From assembly GCF_001584325.1 (NCBI RefSeq), contig NZ_LSAZ01000011.1, positions 62,001-126,000 on the forward strand: a stretch of 64,000 nucleotides of DNA, read 5' to 3'. Made by a program: the position numbers and the translations under genes. This DNA is from Bacillus nakamurai (GTDB taxonomy: Bacteria; Bacillota; Bacilli; Bacillales; Bacillaceae). This document shows, one piece after another, positions 9,301 through 18,708 of the stretch. Numbering within the stretch: position 1 is the first letter of the stretch; the number at the start of each line of letters is the position of its first letter. Under the pieces are notes generated by a model. That model was not told the origin of the DNA and made no database searches. It was given only the letters and a program-made list of their open reading frames with translations.

Positions 9301-9700
9301 CGAAACGGGAGAAATCGAAGCCATCGTGTTTCCTGACCAATTCAGAAGGCTGTCCCCGCTCTTAAAAGAAGGCGCGCTTTTATACGCGGTTGGAAAAATG
9401 GAGCAGCGGCAGGAAAAAACACAGTTCATCATTTCCGCGGCATCCATTCTGGAACAAACGGGAACTGACAAAGCGCCGTCTGTTTATATCAAAATAGAAG
9501 GCAGCCGCCACAATCAGGAACTTTTGGCAAAGATGAAGCGTATTTTACTGGAGCATAAAGGGGAAACTGGCGTGTATCTTTATTATGAGAAGCAGAAGCA
9601 GACGATCAAGCTGCCTGATTCTTTTCATATACAAGCTGACCATCAGGCGTTATACCGTTTAAAAGAGCTGTTGGGCCAGCAAAACGTCGTATTAAAATAG
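6362..9700 (+). CDS. dnaE: DNA polymerase III alpha subunit DnaE
   Basis: A 1112-residue C-family DNA polymerase. In Gram-positive bacteria DnaE extends primers on the lagging strand, while PolC does most synthesis. Domains: N-terminal PHP (FVHLQVHSGYSLLNSAAS), palm with the catalytic motif PDIDIDFPD (about 380-388), fingers and beta-clamp region (IFQLESSG, YQEQIMMIA, NYGFNRSHAVAYS), and a C-terminal OB fold (IRTKTGQHMAFLTLSDETG). The TTG at 6362 gives the family start LSFVHLQVHSGYS and has GAAAGGGG upstream; the ATG at 6332 has no ribosome site. It is divergent from ytrH. Confidence 0.96.
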   Translation: MSFVHLQVHSGYSLLNSAASVKELVKEAGALGYSSLALTDENVMYGAIEFYKACKANGIKPIIGLTASIYTDESELEAFPLVLLAATNAGYQNLLKISSALQSKSKGGIKQKWMKSYHEGLIAITPGEKGYIETLLQAGQFEKAAQTAEEFRALFGEGRFYLGYQPFKDNETLSEDILRLSRETEIAVCATGDVHYIRKEDQDAYRCLCAIKAGEKWADLSGGMPGLHLRSPEEMRELYAEHPEALEASAHIAKQCHVDVSLGQTRLPSFPAPNGKSADDYLADVCFEGLRRRFASPDDRAVRRLEYELDVIRRMRFSDYFLIVWDFMKYAHEQGIVTGPGRGSAAGSLVAYTLFITDVDPLKHSLLFERFLNPERISMPDIDIDFPDTRRDEVIQYVQKKYGSMHVAQIITFGTLAAKAALRDTGRVFGISPKEADQLARLIPSKPGMTLEEARRQSAQLNQRLSDSGVLAKIFQIAKKIEGLPRHTSTHAAGVVLSQEPLSEIVPLQEGHEGVYLTQYAMDHLEDLGLLKMDFLGLRNLTLIESIKTMIEKETNTKIDFSRISYQDEKTFTLLSKGDTTGIFQLESSGMRSVLKRLKPTRLEDIVAVNALYRPGPMENIPLFIDRKHGRARVEVPHEDVRSILAETYGVIVYQEQIMMIASRMAGFSLGEADLLRRAVSKKQKDILDRERSHFVEGCLKKEYSVVTANEVYDLIVKFANYGFNRSHAVAYSMIGYQLAYLKAHYPLYFMCGLLTSVIGNEDKISQYLYEAKGSGIEVLPPSVNSSSFPFTVENGAVRYSLRAIKNVGVSAVKDIYKARKHKPFEDLFDFCFRLPAKSVNRKTIEALIFSGAMDEFNQNRATLLASVDVALEHAELFRADDDQMGLFLEESFSIKPKYVEAEEFPLVDMLRFEKEALGVYFSSHPLSAFRDGLTVRGALPIAEARKIPKGQLSLGALLAGIKTIRTKTGQHMAFLTLSDETGEIEAIVFPDQFRRLSPLLKEGALLYAVGKMEQRQEKTQFIISAASILEQTGTDKAPSVYIKIEGSRHNQELLAKMKRILLEHKGETGVYLYYEKQKQTIKLPDSFHIQADHQALYRLKELLGQQNVVLK

Positions 9701-9843
9701 TGGTAACAACAATACTTTTGTTATACAATTGAAGCAATTGTGCTATCTTATTTAAAGATTCTGATATTTTTTCATCTCCAGAGATTGTACCAGTCTATGC
9801 AGCAGAATATGTAACAAAGTACTTAAAAGGAGTGTATTAAAGA

Positions 9844-11076
9844 ATGTCATTAAGAGAAGAAGCGTTACATTTACACAAAGTCAACCAAGGAAAACTTGAA
9901 TCAAAAGCAAAGGTTGAAGTAAGAAATGCGAAAGATTTAAGCCTTGCTTACTCTCCTGGTGTGGCTGAGCCGTGTAAAGAGATTTATGATGACAAAAACA
10001 AAGTATATGATTATACAATGAAGGGGAACATGGTAGCAGTCGTAACAGACGGATCAGCCGTTCTCGGACTCGGCAATATCGGGCCTGAAGCTTCACTGCC
10101 TGTCATGGAAGGGAAAGCGGTCCTTTTTAAAAGCTTCGCAGGAGTAGACGCCTTCCCGATCGCGCTTGATACAAATGATGTGGACAAAATAATCGACACG
10201 GTGAAGCTGCTTGCTCCGACATTCGGCGGCGTCAACCTTGAAGACATTGCGGCGCCGAACTGCTTTATCATCGAAGAACGTTTGAAAAAAGAAACAAATA
10301 TTCCGGTCTTCCACGATGATCAGCACGGAACTGCCATTGTAACCGTTGCCGGGCTTGTAAACGCGCTGAAATTATCAGGAAAATCCATGTCGTCCATTAA
10401 AGTCGTGGCAAACGGAGCGGGAGCCGCAGGCATCGCGATCATAAAGCTTCTTTATCATTTCGGTGTTCGCGATATCGTGATGTGCGACTCAAAAGGAGCC
10501 ATTTACGAAGGACGCCCTGCCGGCATGAACAGTGTGAAAAACGAAGTGGCGAAGTTTACAAACCAAGACCGCAAAGACGGTTCGCTTCAGGATGTCATTA
10601 AAGATGCAGACGTTTTTATCGGCGTTTCAGTTGAGGGCGCTTTAACGAAAGAAATGGTTGAAAGCATGGCGAAAGATCCGATCATTTTCGCAATGGCGAA
10701 CCCGAATCCGGAGATCATGCCTGAAGACGCGCGCGCAGCCGGCGCAAGCGTAATCGGAACAGGCCGCTCCGATTTTCCGAATCAAGTAAACAATGTATTG
10801 GCATTCCCGGGAATTTTCCGCGGAGCGCTTGACGTTCGCGCGACTCATATTAACGAAGAGATGAAAATTGCAGCGGTTGAAGCCATTGCTTCCCTCGTTT
10901 CGGAGGAAGAATTAAGCGCGGATTATGTCATCCCGGCTCCTTTTGACAAACGTGTTGCGCCTGCTGTGGCAAAAGCTGTGGCAAAAGCGGCGATGGAAAC
11001 AGGTGTGGCAAGAATCAGCGTTGATCCTGAAGAAGTCGCTGAAAAAACAAGACAGCTGACGGTCATCGGCGAATAG
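9844..11076 (+). CDS. ytsJ: NADP-dependent malic enzyme YtsJ
   Basis: A 410-residue malic enzyme that oxidatively decarboxylates malate to pyruvate. In B. subtilis YtsJ is the NADP-dependent isoform needed for growth on malate. Motifs: YSPGVAEPCKEI (substrate Tyr region), the metal and lysine segment VEGKAVLFKSFAGVDAFPI, the divalent-metal motif FHDDQHGTAIV, and the Rossmann glycine motif VVANGAGAAGIAI. AAAGGAG precedes the ATG. A 17-bp dyad (ACAATTG-AAG-CAATTGT) lies at 9725-9741 upstream. Confidence 0.95.
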   Translation: MSLREEALHLHKVNQGKLESKAKVEVRNAKDLSLAYSPGVAEPCKEIYDDKNKVYDYTMKGNMVAVVTDGSAVLGLGNIGPEASLPVMEGKAVLFKSFAGVDAFPIALDTNDVDKIIDTVKLLAPTFGGVNLEDIAAPNCFIIEERLKKETNIPVFHDDQHGTAIVTVAGLVNALKLSGKSMSSIKVVANGAGAAGIAIIKLLYHFGVRDIVMCDSKGAIYEGRPAGMNSVKNEVAKFTNQDRKDGSLQDVIKDADVFIGVSVEGALTKEMVESMAKDPIIFAMANPNPEIMPEDARAAGASVIGTGRSDFPNQVNNVLAFPGIFRGALDVRATHINEEMKIAAVEAIASLVSEEELSADYVIPAPFDKRVAPAVAKAVAKAAMETGVARISVDPEEVAEKTRQLTVIGE

Positions 11077-11095
11077 ATAACAGATATATGAATGG

Positions 11096-11131
11096 CAGCG
11101 CGTTGGCAGAAAAACAACGCGCTGTTGTTTA
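11096..11131 (+). terminator. Terminator after ytsJ
   Basis: A perfect 10-bp stem CAGCGCGTTG/CAACGCGCTG (11096-11105 and 11115-11124) followed by TTGTTTAAT. Confidence 0.75.
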
Positions 11132-11134
11132 ATA

Positions 11135-11193
11135 AACGGACTGCTGACATTTTTTTAAGGGCAGGTCTTAAAAAAATTTCAGCAGTGTCCGTT
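11135..11193. repeat. Long imperfect inverted repeat between ytsJ and accD
   Basis: The left arm 11135-11159 and right arm 11167-11193 are complementary over about 25 bases, apart from two extra bases and one mismatch, around a 7-base loop. Each arm runs from AACGGAC through a GCTGA core to a run of T with AAG at the loop. It lies in the 331-bp gap between ytsJ and accD, beyond the ytsJ terminator. The rest of the gap holds a TTGACA box at 11306 and a small palindrome at 11343-11359. No coding potential seen. Confidence 0.8.
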
Positions 11194-11342
11194 ATTTCTT
11201 TTGAAAACGCTGACAGATAAGGCTGAGCAACGTTTTTTACTGCTTTTTTAAAGCAGATATCCGCCTGTTTCAGAGCGAAAAATGTCGAATGGAGGATGAC
11301 ACCGTTTGACAAAAAAAGTACAATAGTTTCGGTAAAGTTATT

Positions 11343-11359
11343 ATTAAGTCTATCTTAAT
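11343..11359. promoter_or_regulatory. Palindrome upstream of accD, possible operator
   Basis: ATTAAG-TCTAT-CTTAAT is a perfect 6-bp inverted repeat with a 5-bp centre, 49 bases before the accD start and downstream of TTGACA at 11306-11311. The binding protein is not identified. It is not a clear match to the FapR consensus. Confidence 0.4.
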
Positions 11360-11407
11360 CGGAAGACATGCAGTGAAGAGAACCCTTCACAAAAGGGAGG
11401 TAATCAT

Positions 11408-12280
11408 TTGTTAAAGGATATATTCACAAAAAAGAAAAAATATGCTTCCGTGCCGTCTGAGCAGGCAAAACACGATGTTCCGGAAGGCATTATGACAAAG
11501 TGCCCCAAATGTAAAAAAATCATGCTCACAAAAGAGTTAGATAAAAATCTGCGCGTCTGCATGAATTGCGGATACCATTTCCCGATGAATGCAAAACAAC
11601 GCATTGAAAGCCTCCTGGACGAAGATTCATTCGAGGAATTCAACCAGGGAATGATTTCTGAGAACCCGCTCGGTTTTCCGGGGTATTTAGAAAAAGTCGA
11701 AAAAGACCGTGAGAAAACATCCCTGAATGAAGCGGTTGTGACCGGAAAAGGGAACATCAACGGTTTCCCTGCCGTGATCGCCATTATGGATTCGACATTC
11801 CGCATGGGCAGCATGGGTTCGGTTGTCGGAGAAAAAATTACACTTGCGATTGAAAAAGCAAAAGAAGAAAAAGTCCCGTTTATCATCTTTACCGCTTCCG
11901 GCGGCGCACGCATGCAGGAAGGGGTCTTAAGCCTTATGCAGATGGCAAAGACAAGCTCTGCGTTAAAGCTGTTCAGTGAGGAGCAGGGCCTGATCATTTC
12001 AGTCATGACCCACCCGACGACCGGCGGGGTATCGGCGAGCTTCGCTTCTCTCGGCGATTATAATCTAGCTGAACCGGGTGCCTTGATCGGTTTTGCTGGA
12101 AGACGTATCATTGAACAGACGATCGGAGAAAAACTGCCGGAAGATTTCCAGACGGCGGAATTTTTATTAAAGCACGGCCAGCTTGATGCGGTAATTCATA
12201 GAAACGATATGAAAGAGAAACTCGGATTTCTGCTGGACATGCACCAAACAGGAGGTGAGCATGAGTGGCTGCAAGATTAG
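11408..12280 (+). CDS. accD: Acetyl-CoA carboxylase, carboxyltransferase beta subunit
   Basis: A 290-residue beta subunit of carboxyltransferase, which with AccA moves CO2 from carboxybiotin to acetyl-CoA to give malonyl-CoA for fatty acid synthesis. The N-terminal zinc ribbon CPKC...CMNC is at about 35-57. The crotonase-fold acetyl-CoA site is marked by [12 protein letters not shown] and [13 protein letters not shown]. The start is TTG, with AAAGGGAGG seven bases upstream. It overlaps accA by 16 bases, consistent with coupled translation of a 1:1 complex. Confidence 0.96.
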   Translation: MLKDIFTKKKKYASVPSEQAKHDVPEGIMTKCPKCKKIMLTKELDKNLRVCMNCGYHFPMNAKQRIESLLDEDSFEEFNQGMISENPLGFPGYLEKVEKDREKTSLNEAVVTGKGNINGFPAVIAIMDSTFRMGSMGSVVGEKITLAIEKAKEEKVPFIIFTASGGARMQEGVLSLMQMAKTSSALKLFSEEQGLIISVMTHPTTGGVSASFASLGDYNLAEPGALIGFAGRRIIEQTIGEKLPEDFQTAEFLLKHGQLDAVIHRNDMKEKLGFLLDMHQTGGEHEWLQD

Positions 12281-13242
12281 AATTTGAAAAACCGGTGGTT
12301 GAACTGCAAACAAAAATCGCCGAACTGAAAAAATTCACCCAAGATTCGGATATGGATTTAAGCGCTGAAATCGAAAGGCTTGAAGACCGGCTCAGCAAGC
12401 TTCAAGATGAAATTTATAAAAATCTGAAGCCGTGGGACAGAGTTCAAATCGCCCGGCTGCCTGACCGTCCGACGACGCTTGATTACATTCAATATCTGTT
12501 TACCGACTTTTTTGAATGCCACGGAGACAGAACGTACGGAGACGATGCGGCGATTGTCGGCGGAGTTGCCAAGTATCACGGCATGCCCGTAACCGTCATC
12601 GGCCACCAGCGCGGAAAAGACACGAAAGAAAACCTTGTCCGCAATTTCGGGATGCCTCATCCTGAAGGCTACCGCAAAGCGCTTCGCCTCATGAAACAAG
12701 CCGATAAGTTTAACCGGCCGATCATCTGCTTTATTGATACGAAGGGAGCATATCCTGGTAAAGCGGCTGAGGAGCGCGGGCAAAGCGAAGCAATCGCCAA
12801 AAACCTGTTCGAAATGGCCGGCCTGACAGTGCCTGTCATCTGTATCGTAATCGGAGAAGGCGGAAGCGGAGGCGCGCTGGCTCTTGGTGTGGGCAACCGC
12901 ATGTTTATGCTGGAAAACTCAACCTATTCGGTTATTTCTCCGGAAGGAGCGGCATCAATTTTATGGAAAGATTCAAGCCTTGCCAAAAAAGCGGCGGAAA
13001 CCATGAAGATCACTGCGCCTGACTTATTAGAATTAGGTATTATAGATCATATGATTAAAGAAGTAAAAGGCGGAGCTCACCATGATGTTAAGCAGCAGGC
13101 GGGCTATATTGACGAAACTCTGAAACAATCGTTAAAATCTCTTATCAAACTGAGCGCGGAAGAATTGATCAGCCAGCGCTATGAAAAATATAAAGCGATT
13201 GGGAAAGTTTCGGTTGAGGATCATTATATCGGGGTAAACTAA
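12265..13242 (+). CDS. accA: Acetyl-CoA carboxylase, carboxyltransferase alpha subunit
   Basis: A 325-residue alpha subunit of carboxyltransferase, which binds carboxybiotin. Visible family segments are [53 protein letters not shown] and the oxyanion glycines [12 protein letters not shown]. The start is GTG at 12265, inside the end of accD, with GGAGGTGAG just upstream. The nearby ATG at 12261 is out of frame. A terminator follows, so accDA appears to be a two-gene operon. Confidence 0.96.
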   Translation: MAARLEFEKPVVELQTKIAELKKFTQDSDMDLSAEIERLEDRLSKLQDEIYKNLKPWDRVQIARLPDRPTTLDYIQYLFTDFFECHGDRTYGDDAAIVGGVAKYHGMPVTVIGHQRGKDTKENLVRNFGMPHPEGYRKALRLMKQADKFNRPIICFIDTKGAYPGKAAEERGQSEAIAKNLFEMAGLTVPVICIVIGEGGSGGALALGVGNRMFMLENSTYSVISPEGAASILWKDSSLAKKAAETMKITAPDLLELGIIDHMIKEVKGGAHHDVKQQAGYIDETLKQSLKSLIKLSAEELISQRYEKYKAIGKVSVEDHYIGVN

Positions 13243-13245
13243 ATA

Positions 13246-13278
13246 GACGTGAAGCCTATGGCTCACGTTTATTTTTTG
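13246..13278 (+). terminator. Terminator after accDA
   Basis: The stem ACGTGA-AGCC/GGCT-CACGT has a TAT loop and is followed by TTTATTTTTT. Confidence 0.85.
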
Positions 13279-13298
13279 TGATATTTCCTTAAATTTTA

Positions 13299-13327
13299 TT
13301 TAAAAACAATTTATTTAATTGTATAAT
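13299..13327 (+). promoter_or_regulatory. Promoter for pfkA-pyk
   Basis: TTTAAA (13299-13304), 17-base spacer, TATAAT (13322-13327). The -35 is weak and the -10 is perfect. It lies about 95 bases before pfkA. Confidence 0.55.
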
Positions 13328-13421
13328 AGGTAAGGTTTCATGGGAGCTCAGGCGTCCCTTTTCATTGTTTTAGGGCAATGATCATGATATGTTTAACATA
13401 TATATGTTCTGAGGTGAATAG

Positions 13422-14384
<963 letters not shown>

Positions 14385-14415
14385 AAGCTGAAGATTTTAG
14401 AAGGAAGTGAACGAG

Positions 14416-16173
14416 TTGAAAAAAACAAAAATCGTTTGTACAATCGGTCCGGCCAGTGAAAGTGTTGAAATGCTTACAAAGTTAATGGAAGCGGGTATGA
14501 ACGTTGCTCGTCTGAATTTTTCACACGGTGATTTCGAAGAGCACGGCGCCAGAATTAAAAACATCAGGGAAGCCAGTAAAAGGCTCGGCAAAAACGTAGG
14601 AATTCTCCTTGATACGAAAGGCCCGGAAATCCGTACGCACCAAATGGAAAACGGCGCGCTTGACCTGCAAGCGGGAAATGAAATTATCGTTTCAACAAAA
14701 GAAGTTCTGGGAACACTCGAAAAATTCTCAGTATCTTACGAAGGCTTGGCAGAAGATGTGCAAAAAGGCTCTATCATTCTTTTGGATGACGGATTAATCG
14801 GATTGGAAGTCATCGAATCAAATCCAGAAAAACATGAAATCAAAACAAAAATCTTAAACAGCGGTACGCTGAAAAATAAAAAAGGCGTAAACGTTCCCGG
14901 CGTCAGCGTTAACCTTCCGGGCATCACGGAAAAAGATGCAAAAGACATCATTTTCGGTATTGAGCAAGGCGTAGATTTCATCGCTGCGTCATTTGTGCGC
15001 CGTTCTACGGATGTGCTTGAAATCCGCGAATTGCTTGAAGAGCATAATGCGTCGGACATTCAAATCATCCCTAAAATCGAAAACCAAGAAGGCGTGGATA
15101 ACCTGGACGCGATCTTGGAAGTATCTGACGGCTTAATGGTAGCGCGCGGAGACCTCGGTGTAGAGATTCCGGCTGAAGAAGTGCCGCTTGTGCAAAAAGA
15201 AATGATCAAAAAGTGCAATGCGCTCGGCAAACCGGTCATTACAGCGACACAAATGCTTGACAGCATGCAGCGCAACCCTCGTCCGACACGTGCTGAAGCA
15301 AGTGACGTTGCCAACGCTATTTTTGACGGAACGGATGCGATTATGCTTTCCGGTGAAACAGCTGCAGGGCAATATCCTTTGGAGGCCGTTCAAACAATGT
15401 TTAACATTGCCTCACGCACGGAAGAATCTCTGAACTATAAAGAAATTCTGTCTAGACGCAGAGATCAAGTCGGCATGACGATTACCGATGCAATCGGCCA
15501 ATCTGTTGCGCACACGGCGATCAATCTGAACGCATCAGCTATCGTTACTCCGACAGAAAGCGGCCATACGGCGCGTATGATCGCAAAATACCGTCCGCAG
15601 GCTCCGATTGTGGCTGTAACAGTGAATGAGTCTGTATCACGCAAACTCGGTCTTGTATTCGGCGTATTCCCGGCAAGCGGACAAAACGCAAATTCAACAG
15701 ATGAAATGCTTGAAGATGCAGTTCAAAAATCACTTGACAGCGGCATTGTCAAACACGGCGATCTGATTGTCATTACAGCCGGTTCTGTCGGTGAATCAGG
15801 CACAACGAACCTGATGAAAGTCCACACCGTCGGCAGCATTATAGCAAAAGGACAAGGTATCGGACGCAAATCAGCATTCGGCCCGGTCGTGGTTGCAAAA
15901 AATGCAAAAGAAGCTGAACAAAAAATGACAGACGGCGCAGTACTTGTTGCTTCAAGCACTGACCGCGACATGATCGCATCACTTGAAAAAGCATCAGCGC
16001 TTATTACAGAAGAAGGCGGCTTAACGAGCCATGCTGCTGTGGTCGGATTAAGCCTTGGCATTCCGGTCATCGTCGGTATGGAGAATGCGACTGCTGTTTT
16101 AACAGAAGGACAGGTTATCACAGTTGACGCTGCCCGCGGCGCAGTGTATGAAGGCCGCGCAAGCGTTCTTTAA
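14416..16173 (+). CDS. pyk: Pyruvate kinase with C-terminal PEP-utiliser domain
   Basis: A 585-residue pyruvate kinase making pyruvate and ATP from PEP. The barrel shows [20 protein letters not shown], the catalytic-lysine segment [21 protein letters not shown] and [10 protein letters not shown]. Beyond residue about 475 is the extra domain typical of Bacillus enzymes, with [17 protein letters not shown], related to the PEP-utilising swivel domain. The TTG at 14416 gives [16 protein letters not shown] at the family length, with AAGGAAGTGA upstream. A GTG three codons earlier would overlap that ribosome site. Confidence 0.96.
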   Translation: MKKTKIVCTIGPASESVEMLTKLMEAGMNVARLNFSHGDFEEHGARIKNIREASKRLGKNVGILLDTKGPEIRTHQMENGALDLQAGNEIIVSTKEVLGTLEKFSVSYEGLAEDVQKGSIILLDDGLIGLEVIESNPEKHEIKTKILNSGTLKNKKGVNVPGVSVNLPGITEKDAKDIIFGIEQGVDFIAASFVRRSTDVLEIRELLEEHNASDIQIIPKIENQEGVDNLDAILEVSDGLMVARGDLGVEIPAEEVPLVQKEMIKKCNALGKPVITATQMLDSMQRNPRPTRAEASDVANAIFDGTDAIMLSGETAAGQYPLEAVQTMFNIASRTEESLNYKEILSRRRDQVGMTITDAIGQSVAHTAINLNASAIVTPTESGHTARMIAKYRPQAPIVAVTVNESVSRKLGLVFGVFPASGQNANSTDEMLEDAVQKSLDSGIVKHGDLIVITAGSVGESGTTNLMKVHTVGSIIAKGQGIGRKSAFGPVVVAKNAKEAEQKMTDGAVLVASSTDRDMIASLEKASALITEEGGLTSHAAVVGLSLGIPVIVGMENATAVLTEGQVITVDAARGAVYEGRASVL

Positions 16174-16182
16174 ACAGCCGCA

Positions 16183-16220
16183 AGAGAAGAGAGGGGAATG
16201 CCCTTCTCTTTTCGTCTTTT
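16183..16220 (+). terminator. Terminator after pfkA-pyk
   Basis: A stem AAGAGAGGGG with CCCTTCTCTT on the other arm, loop AATG, followed by TTCGTCTTTT. Confidence 0.6.
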
Positions 16221-16281
16221 CGCTGTTTTTCACATTCCCACGCGGGCGGTGAACGTGCTGAGAAGTGCAGGAGGGCAGAAT

Positions 16282-16665
16282 ATGAAATACTTATTTTTAC
16301 TATTTATCGTATGTCCGGCAATTGAAATCGGTCTGTTTTTGCTGGCGGGAAAATTGATCGGCATTTTTCCGACGATCCTTCTCATTATTTTGACGGGCGT
16401 TTTGGGCGCTTTGGTGGCAAAAAGACAGGGAGTCGATGTGTATCACAGGGTGCAGCGCGATCTGCAATACGGCAAAATGCCCGGAGAAGCGCTTTTGGAC
16501 GGTATGTGTGTCTTTATCGGCGGTCTGCTTCTGATGATCCCCGGTTTCCTGTCTGATGTGTTAGGGGCCTGTCTCCTGATTCCGTTTATCCGGGACCGTT
16601 TTAAACCGCTCATGTTCAAATGGCTGAGAGGAATGTCGAAAAACAAGCGGAAGATTATTAAATAA
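16282..16665 (+). CDS. fxsA: FxsA family membrane protein
   Basis: A 127-residue FxsA-family inner membrane protein; E. coli FxsA affects phage T7 exclusion by F plasmids, but no Bacillus role is settled. Hydrophobic segments: YLFLLFIVCPAIEIGLFLLA, IGIFPTILLIILTGVLGALV and CVFIGGLLLMIPGFLSDVLG, the last holding the conserved P-G-F-x-S-D motif. The C-terminus is basic (MSKNKRKIIK). I chose the ATG at 16282 because GGAGGG lies just upstream; the frame is open further but without a ribosome site. ytzA in older B. subtilis naming. Confidence 0.88.
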   Translation: MKYLFLLFIVCPAIEIGLFLLAGKLIGIFPTILLIILTGVLGALVAKRQGVDVYHRVQRDLQYGKMPGEALLDGMCVFIGGLLLMIPGFLSDVLGACLLIPFIRDRFKPLMFKWLRGMSKNKRKIIK

Positions 16666-16699
16666 AAAACGGCAGCCTGTCACAAAGGCTGCCGTTTTT
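16666..16699. terminator. Bidirectional terminator between fxsA and ytvI
   Basis: AAAAACGGCAGCC/GGCTGCCGTTTTT with a short loop. A on one side and T on the other serves both convergent genes. Confidence 0.9.
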
Positions 16700-17813
16700 A
16701 TTTTGATTGAATGGTAATATAGGCCCATATTTCTTTAAGCGCGCCGGTCGTAATAAACGCCTGGATGAAGACAAGCAGCGCGGGTCCGGCAGCCAGTCCT
16801 AAAAATCCAAACAGCTTAAAGCCGGCAAACAGGGCGATTAACGTGGCAAGAGGATCAATGCCGATCGATTTGCTTAAGATTTTCGGCTCCGTCAGCTGGC
16901 GCTGAATGAGGACGACAATATATAAAATTCCGATGCCTATGGCTTGAGGGAGCTGTCCGGTAATGGATAAGTAAATAATCCAGGGAACAAACACCGATCC
17001 GGCACCGAGATAGGGAAGAAGATCTACAAGGCCGATGAAGAAGGCAATTGTTGCAGCATGCTCAATGTGTAAAAGAAAAAGCCCGATAAAGACAATGACC
17101 ATCGTAAAGAGAACAAGCACGGCCTGCGCCTTAATGAAACCGGCCATCGCTTTTTTCAGCTCGCCTAAAACGGCCTTTCCGTTGGCTGAGACCCGTTCCG
17201 GAAGAATTGAATGAAGCAGCGTCTTCAGCTTATGCCAATCCTTTGTGATAAAAAAGGTCGCCAGCAAAGAGAAAATAAAGACGGCGGCCGTATTGGGAAG
17301 AACGGCAAATAATTTCGGCACCATCTCCAGAAGGTGTGACAGCATCAGTCCCGCGTTTTTAGCAGCTGTATCACCGAGCGTCTGAATATGAGTCACGATC
17401 GAAGCCTGCTGTTTGGTTTCCAGTCCGTTAAATAAGACAGTCAGCTCATGGTACAATGGCTGAATGCGGGAAGTGAACAGCTCTTCGCAATAGGTAATAA
17501 AAGCGCTGATATGGGGAGGAAGCGTTTTTGCCAAATACGCCGTTCCCGAGATGATTTCCGCTACTAGAAATGTAGCCGCGCCAAGAAGAAGCAGCAAAAA
17601 AAAGGCAAGGACAATGACTGTATTTACAGACCTGGGCATCCCCGTCAGTCTGTCCAGCCAGTCGACAAAAGGGATAATCGCGGATGAAAGAATAAGAGCG
17701 ATCAGAAACGGATAAGTTAACGGAAATGAGGCGTAACCCGCAGCCAAAGCACCGCCGGCCACAGCCAGTACAAAAAGCGTGCGAAAAAAAATGGTTGCAT
17801 ATTGCGGATTCAA
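16698..17813 (-). CDS. ytvI: AI-2E family transporter YtvI
   Basis: A 371-residue polytopic membrane protein of the AI-2E/UPF0118 family, with about seven to eight hydrophobic helices. The family includes exporters and sodium/proton antiporters; the substrate here is unknown. Family segments are VDLLPYLGAGSVFVPW and the C-terminal FLGLAAGPALLVF. The TTG at 17813 has GAGAGGAGG upstream on the minus strand and gives the known length; a start eight codons earlier would overlap that ribosome site. Divergent from ytwI. Confidence 0.88.
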   Translation of the reverse strand: MNPQYATIFFRTLFVLAVAGGALAAGYASFPLTYPFLIALILSSAIIPFVDWLDRLTGMPRSVNTVIVLAFFLLLLLGAATFLVAEIISGTAYLAKTLPPHISAFITYCEELFTSRIQPLYHELTVLFNGLETKQQASIVTHIQTLGDTAAKNAGLMLSHLLEMVPKLFAVLPNTAAVFIFSLLATFFITKDWHKLKTLLHSILPERVSANGKAVLGELKKAMAGFIKAQAVLVLFTMVIVFIGLFLLHIEHAATIAFFIGLVDLLPYLGAGSVFVPWIIYLSITGQLPQAIGIGILYIVVLIQRQLTEPKILSKSIGIDPLATLIALFAGFKLFGFLGLAAGPALLVFIQAFITTGALKEIWAYITIQSK

Positions 17814-17910
17814 ATCGATCCTCCTCTCGGTCGGCACGTCCTATTTATTTAGTTTATTCCTGAAAAAAAGGGATATGAATACAGTTATGATGAAGGAGGG
17901 TGTTTTCAGC

Positions 17911-18375
17911 ATGTTTACACAGGCTAATTTATTTTTAATCTTATTGCTTGCTATTGCACTTATAGCTAAAAATCAATCATTGCTTTTTGCCGTCGGTTTT
18001 CTCATTGTGATTAAAGCCGTCGGGCTTGATCAAAAATTGTTTCCGGTTATTCAGTCGAAAGGAATCAACTGGGGAGTCACCGTGATTACGATCGCTGTTT
18101 TAGTGCCGATTGCAACGGGGGATATCGGCTTTAAGCAGCTTGGGGAAGCGATGAGATCGTATTACGCGTGGATTGCTCTTGGAGCCGGAATCGCCGTCGC
18201 TTTAATCGCAAAAAACGGGCTTACTCTATTGGAAAACGATCCTCATATTACAACGGCGCTTGTGATCGGGACGATACTTGCCGTCGCTCTTTTTGGCGGC
18301 GTCGCCGTCGGTCCGTTAATCGGAGCCGGAATCGCCTACTTGGCGATGCAAATCGTAAAAATATTCACTTCGTAA
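17911..18375 (+). CDS. ytwI: UPF0756 (DUF441) membrane protein YtwI
   Basis: A 154-residue membrane protein with about four to five helices (NLFLILLLAIALIAK, LLFAVGFLIVIKAVG, WGVTVITIAVLVPIATG, AWIALGAGIAVALIA and a glycine-rich C-terminal pair). Its family has no established function. AAGGAGGG lies 10 bases before the ATG at 17911. The upstream part of the open frame runs antisense to ytvI and is not coding. Confidence 0.86.
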   Translation: MFTQANLFLILLLAIALIAKNQSLLFAVGFLIVIKAVGLDQKLFPVIQSKGINWGVTVITIAVLVPIATGDIGFKQLGEAMRSYYAWIALGAGIAVALIAKNGLTLLENDPHITTALVIGTILAVALFGGVAVGPLIGAGIAYLAMQIVKIFTS

Positions 18376-18380
18376 AGTAA

Positions 18381-18405
18381 AAAGCGGCCGCAAGCCGCTT
18401 TTTTT
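18381..18405 (+). terminator. Terminator after ytwI
   Basis: AAGCGGC-CGCA-AGCCGCTT followed by a run of T. The remaining 300 bases before citZ hold the citZ promoter and operators listed next. Confidence 0.85.
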
Positions 18406-18480
18406 CTTGCGGAAAAAGGGGGAAAAACCGCGTAAAATCAAGAAAATTTGCGAGAAACAAAAAAAATTATAGGTAAACAT

Positions 18481-18509
18481 TTAACAAATGTCTGATTATT
18501 GTTTATAAT
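18481..18509 (+). promoter_or_regulatory. citZ promoter
   Basis: TTAACA (18481-18486), 17-base spacer, TATAAT (18504-18509). Predicted start near 18516 leaves a leader of about 190 nt. Confidence 0.7.
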
Positions 18510-18537
18510 AAGAATAGGCTTAAACTTAAATAAGCTT

Positions 18538-18552
18538 ATAAGAATTTGTTAT
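18538..18552 (+). promoter_or_regulatory. CcpC-type box at citZ
   Basis: ATAA-N7-TTAT (ATAAGAATTTGTTAT) matches the dyad element bound by the citrate-responsive regulator CcpC in B. subtilis. It lies just downstream of the predicted start, where binding would block transcription. Confidence 0.6.
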
Positions 18553-18595
18553 GTTCCTCTATAAGCATATCGGTTATGTAACCGCAAACAGTGAA

Positions 18596-18610
18596 ATGTA
18601 AGCATTTTCT
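18596..18610 (+). promoter_or_regulatory. CcpA cre site in citZ leader
   Basis: ATGTAAGCATTTTCT matches the cre consensus closely (A for G in the central CG). It is about 80 bases after the predicted start, consistent with roadblock repression by CcpA, known for B. subtilis citZ. Confidence 0.6.
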
Positions 18611-18708
18611 TGAAGGGGAAAGGGAGTGTTTGCAGGACTCATTTTAAGTAAGCCGTATGTTTTATCTACTCTTTAAAGGGGAATTTTGATTGAAAAGGAG
18701 AGGTTAAT

